Shown in pieces: positions 33,862 through 41,963 of a DNA stretch of 46,609 bases. The number at the start of each line of letters is the position of its first letter. The stretch's first letter is position 1. The stretch comes from Candidatus Brevefilum sp. GTDB taxonomy: Bacteria > Chloroflexota > Anaerolineae > Anaerolineales > Anaerolineaceae. A program made the position numbers and the translations under genes. The notes beneath the pieces were generated by a model that was given only the letters and a program-made list of their open reading frames with translations, ran no database searches and was not told the DNA's origin. The stretch lies in the NCBI GenBank assembly GCA_029210815.1, contig JARGGB010000019.1:1-46609 (forward strand), read 5' to 3'.

Positions 33862-35433
33862 TTATTTGATGAGCTTTTTTAATGTACTTTCATATATTAA
33901 GCCAAAAGCTTCGGGAGTAGCATTCAAAATATCCACTGCAGTTACACATCTATCCGTACCGAGTTCCACCTTTGCTAAAATACCAGCCTGACCGTGCAGC
34001 CAAACGCTTGCAACAGCTGCCTTATTCTTTAATGTGCCTTGAGCTAACAAGCCGCCAATTAACCCTGAGAGAACGTCGCCGCTGCCGGCAGTAGCTAAAG
34101 CCGGTTCACTGATCGGATTAACCCAGATACTGCCTTCATGATCAGCCACAACAGTTTCAGCGCCCTTTAAGACAAGACATACACCCCATTTCTCAGCATA
34201 CTTCCTGGCAATTTCCCAACGATTGGATTGAATCTCGCTTGTTTCAAAACCTGTAAGAATTGACATTTCCCCTGGATGCGGCGTGAGTACCGATCGTTCA
34301 GGTAACTTTTTCCACCATTCGGGAATTTGCCGCAATAATTTCAAGCCATCCGCATCAAAAACCGTGGAAAGATCGCTCGGGATGCTTTCTAACAAGGCTG
34401 TGAGAAAAGGTATATTACTATCCTCCAGACCCCACCCGGGTCCAATGACCACAGAATCAGCCTTTGAAATCGTCTTCACCAGGTTCTCAATACCCTTTGC
34501 CCCGTAACCGCCGTCACAATCTGGCAGAATAGTCCACACTGCCTCTGGCAGATGTCCTGCAAGGCTTTGGTGTACTATTGCTGTTGTTGCAATGTGAACC
34601 AACCCGCAGCCTGCGCGATAAGCTGCTTTTCCAGTTAAATAAGCTGCACCTGTGTAAGATTGCGTACCCGCAATCACTAAACACGTGCCAAAGGTTCCTT
34701 TATGAGATTCGAAGGGTCTTTCAGGAAGATATTTCTTAACACTATCACAGGTGATCATTTCTGGTAATCGCTCAGGGATATAATTTGATATTTCACCAAT
34801 GCCAATATCAATTGGATGCAATTCGCCAGCTTTTTCTCTCGCAGGATGTTTCAATAAACCTTGCTTCATTGCTGCCATATACAGCGTATCATCGGCAGTT
34901 AAAGTGACCTCTGATACCTCTCCTGTATCGCAATCAACCCCTGAAGGGCAGTCTACGGCAACCAGGCGCACCCCAGCACGATTTTCAAGCAAAGCATACA
35001 CACTACCCATAACATTACGTAAAGCGCCCTTGAGGGGCAGTTTCAGCCCTGTTCCCAAAATACCATCCAAAACAATCGTTCCGGGTTCAATTGCGGCTTC
35101 CAGATAATCAAGGTTTTCACTTTTTGAAATGTCTACGATGCTGCCGCCTGTATGTAGATAGGACGCTGCAAGCCTATCGCTTTCCCTTTTTTTTGCCAGG
35201 AAGGCAGTCGTTCTTAAACCCCAACTCGACAACCACGTCAGGGCAATCAGCGTATCGCCGCCGTTATTTCCTGATCCCACCAAGCCCACAACGCTCGCAG
35301 CTGTCGGATAAGATTCATGGATCCATGTTGCAACCCTTCGTCCGGCTGTTTCCATCATTTTAAGGTAAGATGTACCAGATTCATCAGCGGCTTTTTCAAT
35401 AGATTGCATTTGATGGACTGAAACGATTTTCAT
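33862..35433 (-). CDS. nnr: Bifunctional NAD(P)H-hydrate epimerase / ADP-dependent dehydratase
   Basis: The enzyme repairs hydrated NADH and NADPH. The N-terminal epimerase (about 1-215) has GSGNNGGDT (53-61) and VDCPSGVDCDTGEV. The C-terminal dehydratase has the ribokinase-like segments TQSYTGAAYLTGKAAYRAGC, GPGWGLED, DADGLKLL, LTPHPGEMSILTG, LVLKGAETVV and TAGSGDVLSGLIGGLLAQG. I start at ATG 35433 (523 residues) because AGGGA is five bases upstream. An in-frame start 48 bases further up lies too close to the promoter. Length is normal for the fused form. It is monocistronic and divergent from tRNA-Asp. Confidence 0.95.
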   Translation of the reverse strand: MKIVSVHQMQSIEKAADESGTSYLKMMETAGRRVATWIHESYPTAASVVGLVGSGNNGGDTLIALTWLSSWGLRTTAFLAKKRESDRLAASYLHTGGSIVDISKSENLDYLEAAIEPGTIVLDGILGTGLKLPLKGALRNVMGSVYALLENRAGVRLVAVDCPSGVDCDTGEVSEVTLTADDTLYMAAMKQGLLKHPAREKAGELHPIDIGIGEISNYIPERLPEMITCDSVKKYLPERPFESHKGTFGTCLVIAGTQSYTGAAYLTGKAAYRAGCGLVHIATTAIVHQSLAGHLPEAVWTILPDCDGGYGAKGIENLVKTISKADSVVIGPGWGLEDSNIPFLTALLESIPSDLSTVFDADGLKLLRQIPEWWKKLPERSVLTPHPGEMSILTGFETSEIQSNRWEIARKYAEKWGVCLVLKGAETVVADHEGSIWVNPISEPALATAGSGDVLSGLIGGLLAQGTLKNKAAVASVWLHGQAGILAKVELGTDRCVTAVDILNATPEAFGLIYESTLKKLIK

Positions 35434-35463
35434 GGCTTCCCTTTCATTGTTATTTATATATCT

Positions 35464-35492
35464 ATTATAAGAGATTCTCAAATTTCTCTTGA
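35464..35492 (-). promoter_or_regulatory. Promoter of nnr
   Basis: On the minus strand, TCAAGA (35492-35487) and TATAAT (35469-35464) are 17 bases apart. Its -35 box overlaps the -35 box of the tRNA-Asp promoter on the other strand. Confidence 0.6.
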
Positions 35493-35517
35493 CTTTTAAT
35501 ATCCCATGTGATAAGAT
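35489..35517 (+). promoter_or_regulatory. Promoter of tRNA-Asp
   Basis: TTGACT (35489-35494) and TAAGAT (35512-35517) are 17 bases apart. The -10 ends 11 bases before the tRNA. Confidence 0.75.
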
Positions 35518-35528
35518 ATCTTTCGCTT

Positions 35529-35602
35529 GGGGGCGTGGTGTAGTGGTTCAACATGCGGCCCTGTCAAGGCCGAGACCGCGGGTTCGAATCCCGTCGCTCC
35601 CG
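35529..35602 (+). tRNA. tRNA-Asp (anticodon GUC)
   Basis: Acceptor arms GGGGGCG (35529-35535) and CGCTCCC (35595-35601) pair with one G-U. The discriminator is G. The anticodon loop is CTGTCAA, giving GUC. The T loop is GGTTCGAATCC. CCA is not encoded. Confidence 0.97.
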
Positions 35603-35604
35603 CT

Positions 35605-35635
35605 AAAAGTGCAAGGTTTTTCTTGCACTTTTTGC
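35605..35635 (+). terminator. Terminator of tRNA-Asp
   Basis: AAAAGTGCAAG (35605-35615) pairs perfectly with CTTGCACTTTT (35622-35632), and T residues continue after the stem. Confidence 0.92.
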
Positions 35636-35666
35636 ATTTAAATCAGCAGATATCTAAGCATAAAAA

Positions 35667-35694
35667 AAAGAGGCGATTAGAACTCCGCCTCTTT
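35667..35694 (-). terminator. Terminator of the MFS gene at 35717-37078
   Basis: AAAGAGGCG (35667-35675) pairs with CGCCTCTTT (35686-35694). On the minus strand the stem is followed by a run of eight T. Confidence 0.92.
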
Positions 35695-35716
35695 GATGTT
35701 CTTCTAGAATCCTGTT

Positions 35717-37078
35717 TTAATCATGCATTCCATTGATGATTTTCGCTCTTTCTGCCATCATATTTCTTAATTTCTCAGAGTCTTTAGGATAGGTAAGATA
35801 AAACAAACTGAACAATGCCGCACAAATAATCCAGGGAAAGGGCACTGTCCAAAGTAATGCCTGGGTTAAACCCATCCGGTCTGCCAGTGACCCGGCAATT
35901 ACACCAGCAACAGCCGCAAAACCACTTTCAATGAAAGTTGTCATTGAAAAAGCCGTGCCGCGCAATTCTGGTGGGACAACACCCTGCATCATCGGTTCTT
36001 TCGCACCCTTTCCTGGCCAACTGATCATCAAAGCTGTAAAGAAGCTCAGGGCAATGATCCCCCATAAAGACCAGTTTTCTGTTCGTGTGAAAAGAATAAA
36101 AGTCAGGGGGATGCCGCTGACAATCGAGATTTGCCCAATGATGGTTCTGCCGTATTTAGGATTGACCTGTTCAGCCCAATCGCCTAAGTACCCACCAATA
36201 ATGTTTGAGATGACCGTCCCTACCACAATCCCAGCGAAAACCATGGTCGCATTCTCCGCCGGAATATTCCGATCGTTTACAAGCCAGGTGATCAAGAAAG
36301 ACCCCATCACAACCCAGGGCATCGATCCCGCCAAACCCTGCCCGATAGCCACCCAAATCGTCGGGATCTTTAACACCTTTGGGAGGTCAGAAAGCTGCAA
36401 ACCAAATTTTTTGGCATCCTCACGGGTGATCTTTCCTGCCAGCTCGGGTTCTGCTTCACCTCGAACGGGTTCTTCCACCAGAAACCAGACCATCAAACCA
36501 CTCAGTACGCTGAACGCACCTAACAAGAAGAAACCCCAGCGCCACAAATCTGGTGTCGCTAAAAAGCCCAAGCCAAGTGTGGCAATAATGATTCCGAAAA
36601 CACCTGTTGCCTCCATCAAGCCCAGGGCTTTCCCTCGATCTTTTGGTGGAAATGTGTCAGACATAATCGAAAAGGTTGCCGGCATCAGGCATCCTAAACC
36701 GACACCGGAAATTGCTCTGATAGTCAGCAGCTGCCCAAAGTTTTGTGTAAAACCGACAGCGACTGTCCATAAACCCCATATCCCGGTCCCGAAAAGAATG
36801 ACGGTTTTTCGTGAGACTTTATCAGAAATAAATCCCCAGAACGGTGATGAGATAGATTGAAGTAAATTCCTGATGGTGCTGATAACCCCTAAATTGCTGT
36901 AAGATAATCCCCAGATTGCCTGCAAAGTAGGGAATAAAACTGATAATGCCTGCCCTTCTCCATTGTCAATAAAATAACCAAAGGAAAGCGCAAATAGAGT
37001 CCGACGCCTTTGTTTCTTCTTCTGATCTGTAATCATTACCTTTTCAATTTTTCTTTCCATTTCGACAATTTTTTCCAT
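35717..37078 (-). CDS. Major facilitator superfamily transporter
   Basis: A 453-residue protein with about 12 membrane segments and a basic N terminus. The MFS loop 2-3 motif reads GFISDKVSRKTV, and the segment around ISGVGLGCLMPATFSIMSD matches MFS helix 4. A large central loop contains GEAEPELAGKITREDAKKFG. The second half repeats the fold with YLGDWAEQVNPKYGRT and SLADRMGLTQALLW. The substrate cannot be told. AAGGAG is seven bases before the ATG. It is 164 bases downstream of another MFS gene on the same strand. Confidence 0.88.
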   Translation of the reverse strand: MEKIVEMERKIEKVMITDQKKKQRRRTLFALSFGYFIDNGEGQALSVLFPTLQAIWGLSYSNLGVISTIRNLLQSISSPFWGFISDKVSRKTVILFGTGIWGLWTVAVGFTQNFGQLLTIRAISGVGLGCLMPATFSIMSDTFPPKDRGKALGLMEATGVFGIIIATLGLGFLATPDLWRWGFFLLGAFSVLSGLMVWFLVEEPVRGEAEPELAGKITREDAKKFGLQLSDLPKVLKIPTIWVAIGQGLAGSMPWVVMGSFLITWLVNDRNIPAENATMVFAGIVVGTVISNIIGGYLGDWAEQVNPKYGRTIIGQISIVSGIPLTFILFTRTENWSLWGIIALSFFTALMISWPGKGAKEPMMQGVVPPELRGTAFSMTTFIESGFAAVAGVIAGSLADRMGLTQALLWTVPFPWIICAALFSLFYLTYPKDSEKLRNMMAERAKIINGMHD

Positions 37079-37242
37079 TTTCTCTCCTTATTTGGGCTAA
37101 ATACCAGAACGTCTAATTACATTCGCTCTTCTGTGGATAAAATTTGAACTGTTTTTTACAGATCCTCAACCATAATAAACATAAATATTTTTTATATACG
37201 AATGGTTAATAATAATCTATACGCAATTTTCTCATGATACAT

Positions 37243-38517
37243 TTATTCCCGGTCCATTGTCTTTTCTACATGATTTTGAATCCACCGCGGTTCCAACACC
37301 CATCGATTCAAGAGTACCAAGCCAGCCAAAGTGATGACAACACAAACCCCAAATAAGATATCGTAATTGGTACTCGATGCGATAAGGGATGCCAACAAAG
37401 GTGCTGCCAAACCGGTAATCCCTTTCGCAGTATTCGACAGACCCGCATATGTCGGGACCCGAGAAATTGGACAAAATTCCCAAACCACAAGCATGCTTGA
37501 AACAATGCCGGAGCTTATGTAAATCCCATAAAGAAAAAACACAAGGAAATAAAATTCTGGTGAAGGCATCACAACGGCAATAATGAAAGCCAGTATATTT
37601 GCAAGGATCCCAATTTCCATCGATTGTTTGTGCCCATGTTTGTCAGCCAATTTTCCTAAAACCAAATTGCCAATGGATTGTCCGAATAATAATGCAAATG
37701 TGTACAAACCAACGGTTGAGTCTGGAATATTAAATCGCTTAATCGAACTAATCGTAAGAAATCCGCCGCCCATCGCACCTAAAGTAATGATCACATTAGC
37801 TATGACATATCTTCGGAAGTTTTGGTCAGAATGAAAGATCTGCCATAGATCCTTACGGTAGCTTTTCCAATCCTGCTCAACAATATCTGCTTCAGAAGTC
37901 GGCTCACGAGTTAATCCCAAAAAAATCCAGCTCAAAAAGAAAAAGGCAGCCGCAATAAGAAAGTGAATAACGAATGAATTGGGAAAAGCAAAGCTTCTTA
38001 AAAACCAGGCGCTTAACAGAGAGCCGAAAATACCCATGCCATTACCGATGAACATCGTCAACCCCATAAAGGAGCCGCGTTTTTCTGCTGAGAATAATTT
38101 CGCGATCAGCACCATCCATGCAGGGGCAACGACGCCAGCGCCAATCGCATTCCACAACACGCATAAAAAGAACAATGATAACGCCAGGACCGGGTTCGAT
38201 CGTGCCAATATACCGCTGAATACTAGCAAAAATATTGGCAGTCTTTCAAGGAAAAACCCCCAGCCTACTGCAATTTTCTTCACGCGCAATTGTGCCTCAG
38301 TGATCCTTGCTGAAAACAATTGAGGTAAAAACCAACCTGCAGAAATTACAACGCTGACAAGTGCGATAGGGAACAGTGAGGATGTCAATTTGCTGATAAA
38401 TAAGGGGTAAATTGTTGCAGCAGAAATGAAACTGCTGCCAAACCAGTAAGACGCGCCATCTAATAAATTTACAGTAAAATTCCAGCGGTAATTTTTACTT
38501 TGGGACCGATGCGGCAT
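37243..38517 (-). CDS. Major facilitator superfamily transporter
   Basis: A 424-residue, roughly 12-TM protein that is distinct from its downstream neighbour. It starts with a basic stretch and LLDGASYWFGSSFISAATIY. The loop between halves contains REPTSEADIVEQDWKSYRKD, and the second-half MFS motif is LGKLADKHGHKQSM. It has the look of the MFS_1 group of Chloroflexota and related phyla. The substrate is unknown. An operator-like palindrome and a -10 box lie upstream. Confidence 0.87.
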   Translation of the reverse strand: MPHRSQSKNYRWNFTVNLLDGASYWFGSSFISAATIYPLFISKLTSSLFPIALVSVVISAGWFLPQLFSARITEAQLRVKKIAVGWGFFLERLPIFLLVFSGILARSNPVLALSLFFLCVLWNAIGAGVVAPAWMVLIAKLFSAEKRGSFMGLTMFIGNGMGIFGSLLSAWFLRSFAFPNSFVIHFLIAAAFFFLSWIFLGLTREPTSEADIVEQDWKSYRKDLWQIFHSDQNFRRYVIANVIITLGAMGGGFLTISSIKRFNIPDSTVGLYTFALLFGQSIGNLVLGKLADKHGHKQSMEIGILANILAFIIAVVMPSPEFYFLVFFLYGIYISSGIVSSMLVVWEFCPISRVPTYAGLSNTAKGITGLAAPLLASLIASSTNYDILFGVCVVITLAGLVLLNRWVLEPRWIQNHVEKTMDRE

Positions 38518-38569
38518 GAATGTTGACCCAGTGACCTTCTAACTTTTTTGAATATTCTCAGACTTCTAA

Positions 38570-38603
38570 ACCTCGAACTTTTGAGGTAACGCTAAGAATT
38601 ATA
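38570..38603 (-). promoter_or_regulatory. Candidate -10 box and operator palindrome before the MFS gene
   Basis: TATAAT on the minus strand (38603-38598) lies about 80 bases before the start. Just downstream is the imperfect palindrome ACCTCGAACTTTTGAGGT (38570-38587), in the place expected for a repressor site. No good -35 is visible. Confidence 0.35.
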
Positions 38604-38671
38604 GTAGAAGTTATTCAAAGATGGTAGGCCAAATTTCACCATTCTTTTTCGAACTCATATATTAACTAAAA

Positions 38672-38702
38672 AGAACCATTTACAGAAATTATAAATGGTT
38701 CT
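38672..38702 (-). terminator. Terminator after the truncated permease gene
   Basis: AGAACCATTTA (38672-38682) pairs with TAAATGGTTCT (38692-38702). On the minus strand the stem runs into TTTTT. It closes the ABC cluster. Confidence 0.88.
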
Positions 38703-38734
38703 CTTAATCGTTAATTCTTCTGAAGTAGTAAAGC

Positions 38735-39505
38735 TTACCCCTTAACCGCGCCAGCCAGCATGCCGCGAACGAAGAAACGCTGCAGCGAGAAGAAAATGAT
38801 CATCGGCAGCAGCATTGAAAGGAATGCCGCCGCAGTCAAAAGATGCCAACCGGCACCTAGTGAGGTGACCATATTGCTGATCTGGTATGTCATCACCGGG
38901 GTTGTTCCGCCCAGGAAAACAAGGGAGACCAACAGGTCATTCCATACCCACAAAAATTGGAAAATCGCAAGCGAAGCAATCGCAGGTGTCGCCAGCGGGA
39001 TGACCAATTTCGTAAAGGCGGTCCAGTGTGACGCGCCATCCAGATATGCAGACTCAAACAAGTCCTTTGGCAAACCGCCCAGGAAATTGCGCATCAAATA
39101 GATAGCATAGGGCATCCCAAAACCAGTATGAAACAACCATACGCCAAGAAAAGTACCATTCAAGCCCAATTCTTTATAAAACCTTAAGATTGGAACCAGA
39201 GTCATTTGCAATGGCACAACTTGCAAGCCTACAAGAATCGCAAAAAGAAGATAACGTCCTCGGAAATCCATCCATGCAAAAGCATAACCAGCAAAGGCTG
39301 CAAACAAAATTGGTAATATTGTCGCAGGGATGGTAACGATAAGGCTGTTCAAAAAAGCTCTACCCATGCCTCTTGGATTGAGAAAATCAGAAATATTACA
39401 TCTGAGCTCGAATAAGGAAAATAATAAATCAAATAAAAAGATTAAAGGCAAGGGGATTGCCACGGAAAATTGTGCCAATTTAAAAATTATCAATTGAAAT
39501 ACCAT
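38735..39505 (-). CDS. Truncated paralogue of the MalG-type sugar permease (possible pseudogene)
   Basis: A 256-residue protein. From about residue 47 on it aligns by eye along its whole length with the permease encoded at 39580-40680 (shared GRAFLNSL, VPLQ, LNGTFLG, the EAA-loop ESAYLDGAS..., FLWVWNDLLVSLVFLG and the FFVRGMLAGAVKG end). The first membrane helix and the periplasmic part are gone. They are replaced by about 33 hydrophobic residues unrelated to MalG. No ribosome-binding site precedes its ATG, and a strong terminator lies just upstream. The preserved C-terminal domain suggests recent truncation or a retained role as an alternative half-transporter. Confidence 0.7.
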   Translation of the reverse strand: MVFQLIIFKLAQFSVAIPLPLIFLFDLLFSLFELRCNISDFLNPRGMGRAFLNSLIVTIPATILPILFAAFAGYAFAWMDFRGRYLLFAILVGLQVVPLQMTLVPILRFYKELGLNGTFLGVWLFHTGFGMPYAIYLMRNFLGGLPKDLFESAYLDGASHWTAFTKLVIPLATPAIASLAIFQFLWVWNDLLVSLVFLGGTTPVMTYQISNMVTSLGAGWHLLTAAAFLSMLLPMIIFFSLQRFFVRGMLAGAVKG

Positions 39506-39517
39506 AACTTAAAACGA

Positions 39518-39549
39518 ACCAGACCCTTTATTGTTCTCAAGGGTCTGGT
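39518..39549 (-). terminator. Terminator after the MalG-type permease gene
   Basis: ACCAGACCCTT (39518-39528) pairs perfectly with AAGGGTCTGGT (39539-39549). On the minus strand it is followed by TCGTTTT. Confidence 0.82.
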
Positions 39550-39579
39550 AATTTCGCTCATTGTAAATGATGTAATAAA

Positions 39580-40680
39580 TTAACCTTTTACAGATCCAGC
39601 CATCAAACCACGAACAAAATAACGTTGTAGGCTTAAAAATACAATCAATGGAAGGATCATGCTGATAAAAGCCGCTGATGTCATCAGATGCCAGTCCTGA
39701 CCTTTTTCACCCACAAGTTCTGCAACAGCTATGGTGACCGTCTTGTTCTTTTCACCCAGGAAGACCAGAGCTACAAGGTAATCATTCCATAACCATAAGA
39801 ATTGGAAAATCGCAAAAGAAGCCAACGCTGGTACAGACAACGGCAAGATTAACTTGGTAAAAATCGTAAAGTTTGAAGCACCATCAATAAAAGCAGATTC
39901 CAAAATTTCTCTTGGCAATGTGCTAATGTAGTTGAATAGCAGGTATGTCGCCAAAGGCAAACCAAAACCAGCATGCGCTAGCCAAATACCAAGAAAGGTA
40001 CCATTGAGACCCATTTTCACATAGTCTTGTAAGATTGGAACCAAAGCAATCTGCAAAGGCACAACAAGCAATGCGACAATAATGGTAAAGAGGATATTCC
40101 GACCCGGGAAATTCAACCAGGCAAATCCATAGGCAGCAAAGGCTGCAATTAGAATGGGGATAATCGTTCCCGGAATCGCTACTGCCAGGGAATTCAAGAA
40201 TGCGCCGCCAAGATTGTTCCCATACCGTGTAATGGTATTTCCCTGTCCGTCTTTATAGGTTATCGTTTTTCCACCTAACACATCAGAATAGTTCTTTAAG
40301 GTTAAGTCAGTGGCAAAGCCAACCCACTGCTTATCATAAACGATCAGTTCTCGTGTCCGCTTATTTCCGTACCATTGGATCATTCGTCCATCTTCAAATT
40401 GAATTCCTGTGCGCCATTCATCAAAGGTTGCCGTTTTGCCTTCGATTGTTATTGGGCCATCCACGTCGACAGATTCATCAAGTTTAAATCTATCGACTTC
40501 GACTTGTTCCCTGTGTGGAAAAATAGTCCACCAACCTGAATTAAAAACATCCTGGCTTGGTCGGAATGAGGTGATTAAAATGCCCATTATTGGCACTAAC
40601 CAAAGGATGCAAATAACGATCAAAATAAAATTTGTCCAAAATTGTTGAGAGCGTTTTTGGGTTTTTGCACTTTTAGCCAT
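39580..40680 (-). CDS. Sugar ABC transporter permease (MalG/AglG type) with a large extracytoplasmic insert
   Basis: A 366-residue inner-membrane permease. After the first membrane helix (about 16-38, FWTNFILIVICILWLVPIMG) there is an extracytoplasmic insert of about 100 residues, before the five-helix core that starts at GGAFLNSLAVAIPGTI. The EAA loop is ESAFIDGASNFTIFTKLILP, and the end is YFVRGLMAGSVKG. This insert is a feature of alpha-glucoside type AglG-like permeases. Its ATG overlaps the stop of the partner permease by one base (TGATG). It pairs with that permease, and the ATPase is not in this window. Confidence 0.93.
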   Translation of the reverse strand: MAKSAKTQKRSQQFWTNFILIVICILWLVPIMGILITSFRPSQDVFNSGWWTIFPHREQVEVDRFKLDESVDVDGPITIEGKTATFDEWRTGIQFEDGRMIQWYGNKRTRELIVYDKQWVGFATDLTLKNYSDVLGGKTITYKDGQGNTITRYGNNLGGAFLNSLAVAIPGTIIPILIAAFAAYGFAWLNFPGRNILFTIIVALLVVPLQIALVPILQDYVKMGLNGTFLGIWLAHAGFGLPLATYLLFNYISTLPREILESAFIDGASNFTIFTKLILPLSVPALASFAIFQFLWLWNDYLVALVFLGEKNKTVTIAVAELVGEKGQDWHLMTSAAFISMILPLIVFLSLQRYFVRGLMAGSVKG

Positions 40681-41804
40681 CAGAACCCCTTTCTTTCCTT
40701 GTTGAATTGACGCAAGTTATAAATAATAACTGGTGTAACCAGGACTAAAAGCACTATGGCAATTGCTGAAGCACGACCTTGATGTGTGTAAGTGAAACTC
40801 TGCAAATAAAATTCATTGGCAATCACGTTCGTTCCGTTGTTTCCACCAGTCATCACCCGTACAATATCAAATGTCTTCAAACTAAATATAACGATGGTTG
40901 TTACAACCGTGATGATTGTCCCTCTGATATATGGAACAGTGATTTTGAAAAATGCTCTTACTTCAGATGCGCCATCAATTCTTGCCGCTTCAAGCAATTC
41001 TGCAGGAACACCCTTGATCGCAGAGGAAAGGATTACCATTGCATACCCTGTTTGCAGCCAAATCATGATCACGATTAAGAAGAAGTTGTTCCAGGGCGTG
41101 ATATTCAGCCATGGTTGAGGTGTACCGCCCAAACCAGTCACAATCGCATTGAGTAAGCCAATTTCCTGGATATTAAGTCCAATGCCTTTATATGTGTAAA
41201 TAAATTTCCAAATCACACCGGCACCAACAAATGAAAGCGCATAAGGTGTGAATATGATCGATTTGTAAATAACCTCTGCTCTTGAACGGTCCGCTAAAAC
41301 AGCAATCAACAATCCAAATGCCACGCTGAAGAAAGTACCAAAAACCATCCAGAGAAGGTTATTTCGGAACGTCTCAAGCATTCTCGGGTTTGTAAAAGCA
41401 AAGATGTAATTATCAAGGCCTGCCCACCCCCCGCCGAGACGATTTCTAAAGCTCCCAATCAGGGATCGAAAAACCGGTACTGCCAAGAACCAACCCATAA
41501 TTGCAATTGCTGGTCCCACAAAAACAAAGGGCTGCAATCGGCTTGACCATGGTTTCGGCAATTTTAAAACCAACCAGTTGGCGACCACATACAATAAAGC
41601 AACACCACCTACACCCCAAATAATTGCCACGATCACTTGAACAATTTGCGGTGCTTGAGCTCTTTGTAAGAAAAGATATCCCTGCCAAAGGACCAAAAAA
41701 GTAACTATCGGTACAAACAATGAAATCAATATTTGGCCCAAAGTAGAACTGAACCAACTTATGATTCCACCCGGTTCGTTATCGGTGTTATGTGTTTTGA
41801 GCAT
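40680..41804 (-). CDS. Sugar ABC transporter permease (MalF/AglF type)
   Basis: A 374-residue permease with two extra N-terminal membrane helices (about 15-35 and 37-65) before the standard six-helix core. The core has PFVFVGPAIAIMGWFLAVPV, FRNNLLWMVFGTFFSVAFG and the EAA loop LLEAARIDGASEVRAFFKIT. It forms the channel with the downstream permease. A GGAGG site lies before the ATG. It is separated from the binding-protein gene by 159 bases that include a strong hairpin, so it may be read at a lower level than the binding protein. Confidence 0.93.
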   Translation of the reverse strand: MLKTHNTDNEPGGIISWFSSTLGQILISLFVPIVTFLVLWQGYLFLQRAQAPQIVQVIVAIIWGVGGVALLYVVANWLVLKLPKPWSSRLQPFVFVGPAIAIMGWFLAVPVFRSLIGSFRNRLGGGWAGLDNYIFAFTNPRMLETFRNNLLWMVFGTFFSVAFGLLIAVLADRSRAEVIYKSIIFTPYALSFVGAGVIWKFIYTYKGIGLNIQEIGLLNAIVTGLGGTPQPWLNITPWNNFFLIVIMIWLQTGYAMVILSSAIKGVPAELLEAARIDGASEVRAFFKITVPYIRGTIITVVTTIVIFSLKTFDIVRVMTGGNNGTNVIANEFYLQSFTYTHQGRASAIAIVLLVLVTPVIIYNLRQFNKERKGF

Positions 41805-41832
41805 GCACGCACCTCCTAACTTATGTGTTCAT

Positions 41833-41864
41833 GGGACGGGCATAAAATCTTTACTGCCCGTCCC
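41833..41864 (-). repeat. Perfect 10-bp hairpin between the binding-protein and permease genes
   Basis: GGGACGGGCA (41833-41842) pairs with TGCCCGTCCC (41855-41864) around 12 bases. On the minus strand no T-run follows. Such hairpins between malE-like and malF-like genes commonly protect the upstream message and lower read-through. Confidence 0.75.
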
Positions 41865-41963
41865 GATTGATTTTGTTACGTCCCCCCTAAACCACTCTTC
41901 CTGTCTGACTTAATTTAGGAAAAGTGATCGAAAAAACTGCATCTCAGAATATTTGTATGCTGC

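Noticed and set aside
35931-36860. A 309-codon open frame on the plus strand inside the MFS gene
   Set aside because: It is exactly antisense to a clear 12-TM transporter, rich in P, S and K as expected from reverse-complemented membrane codons, and has no ribosome-binding site.
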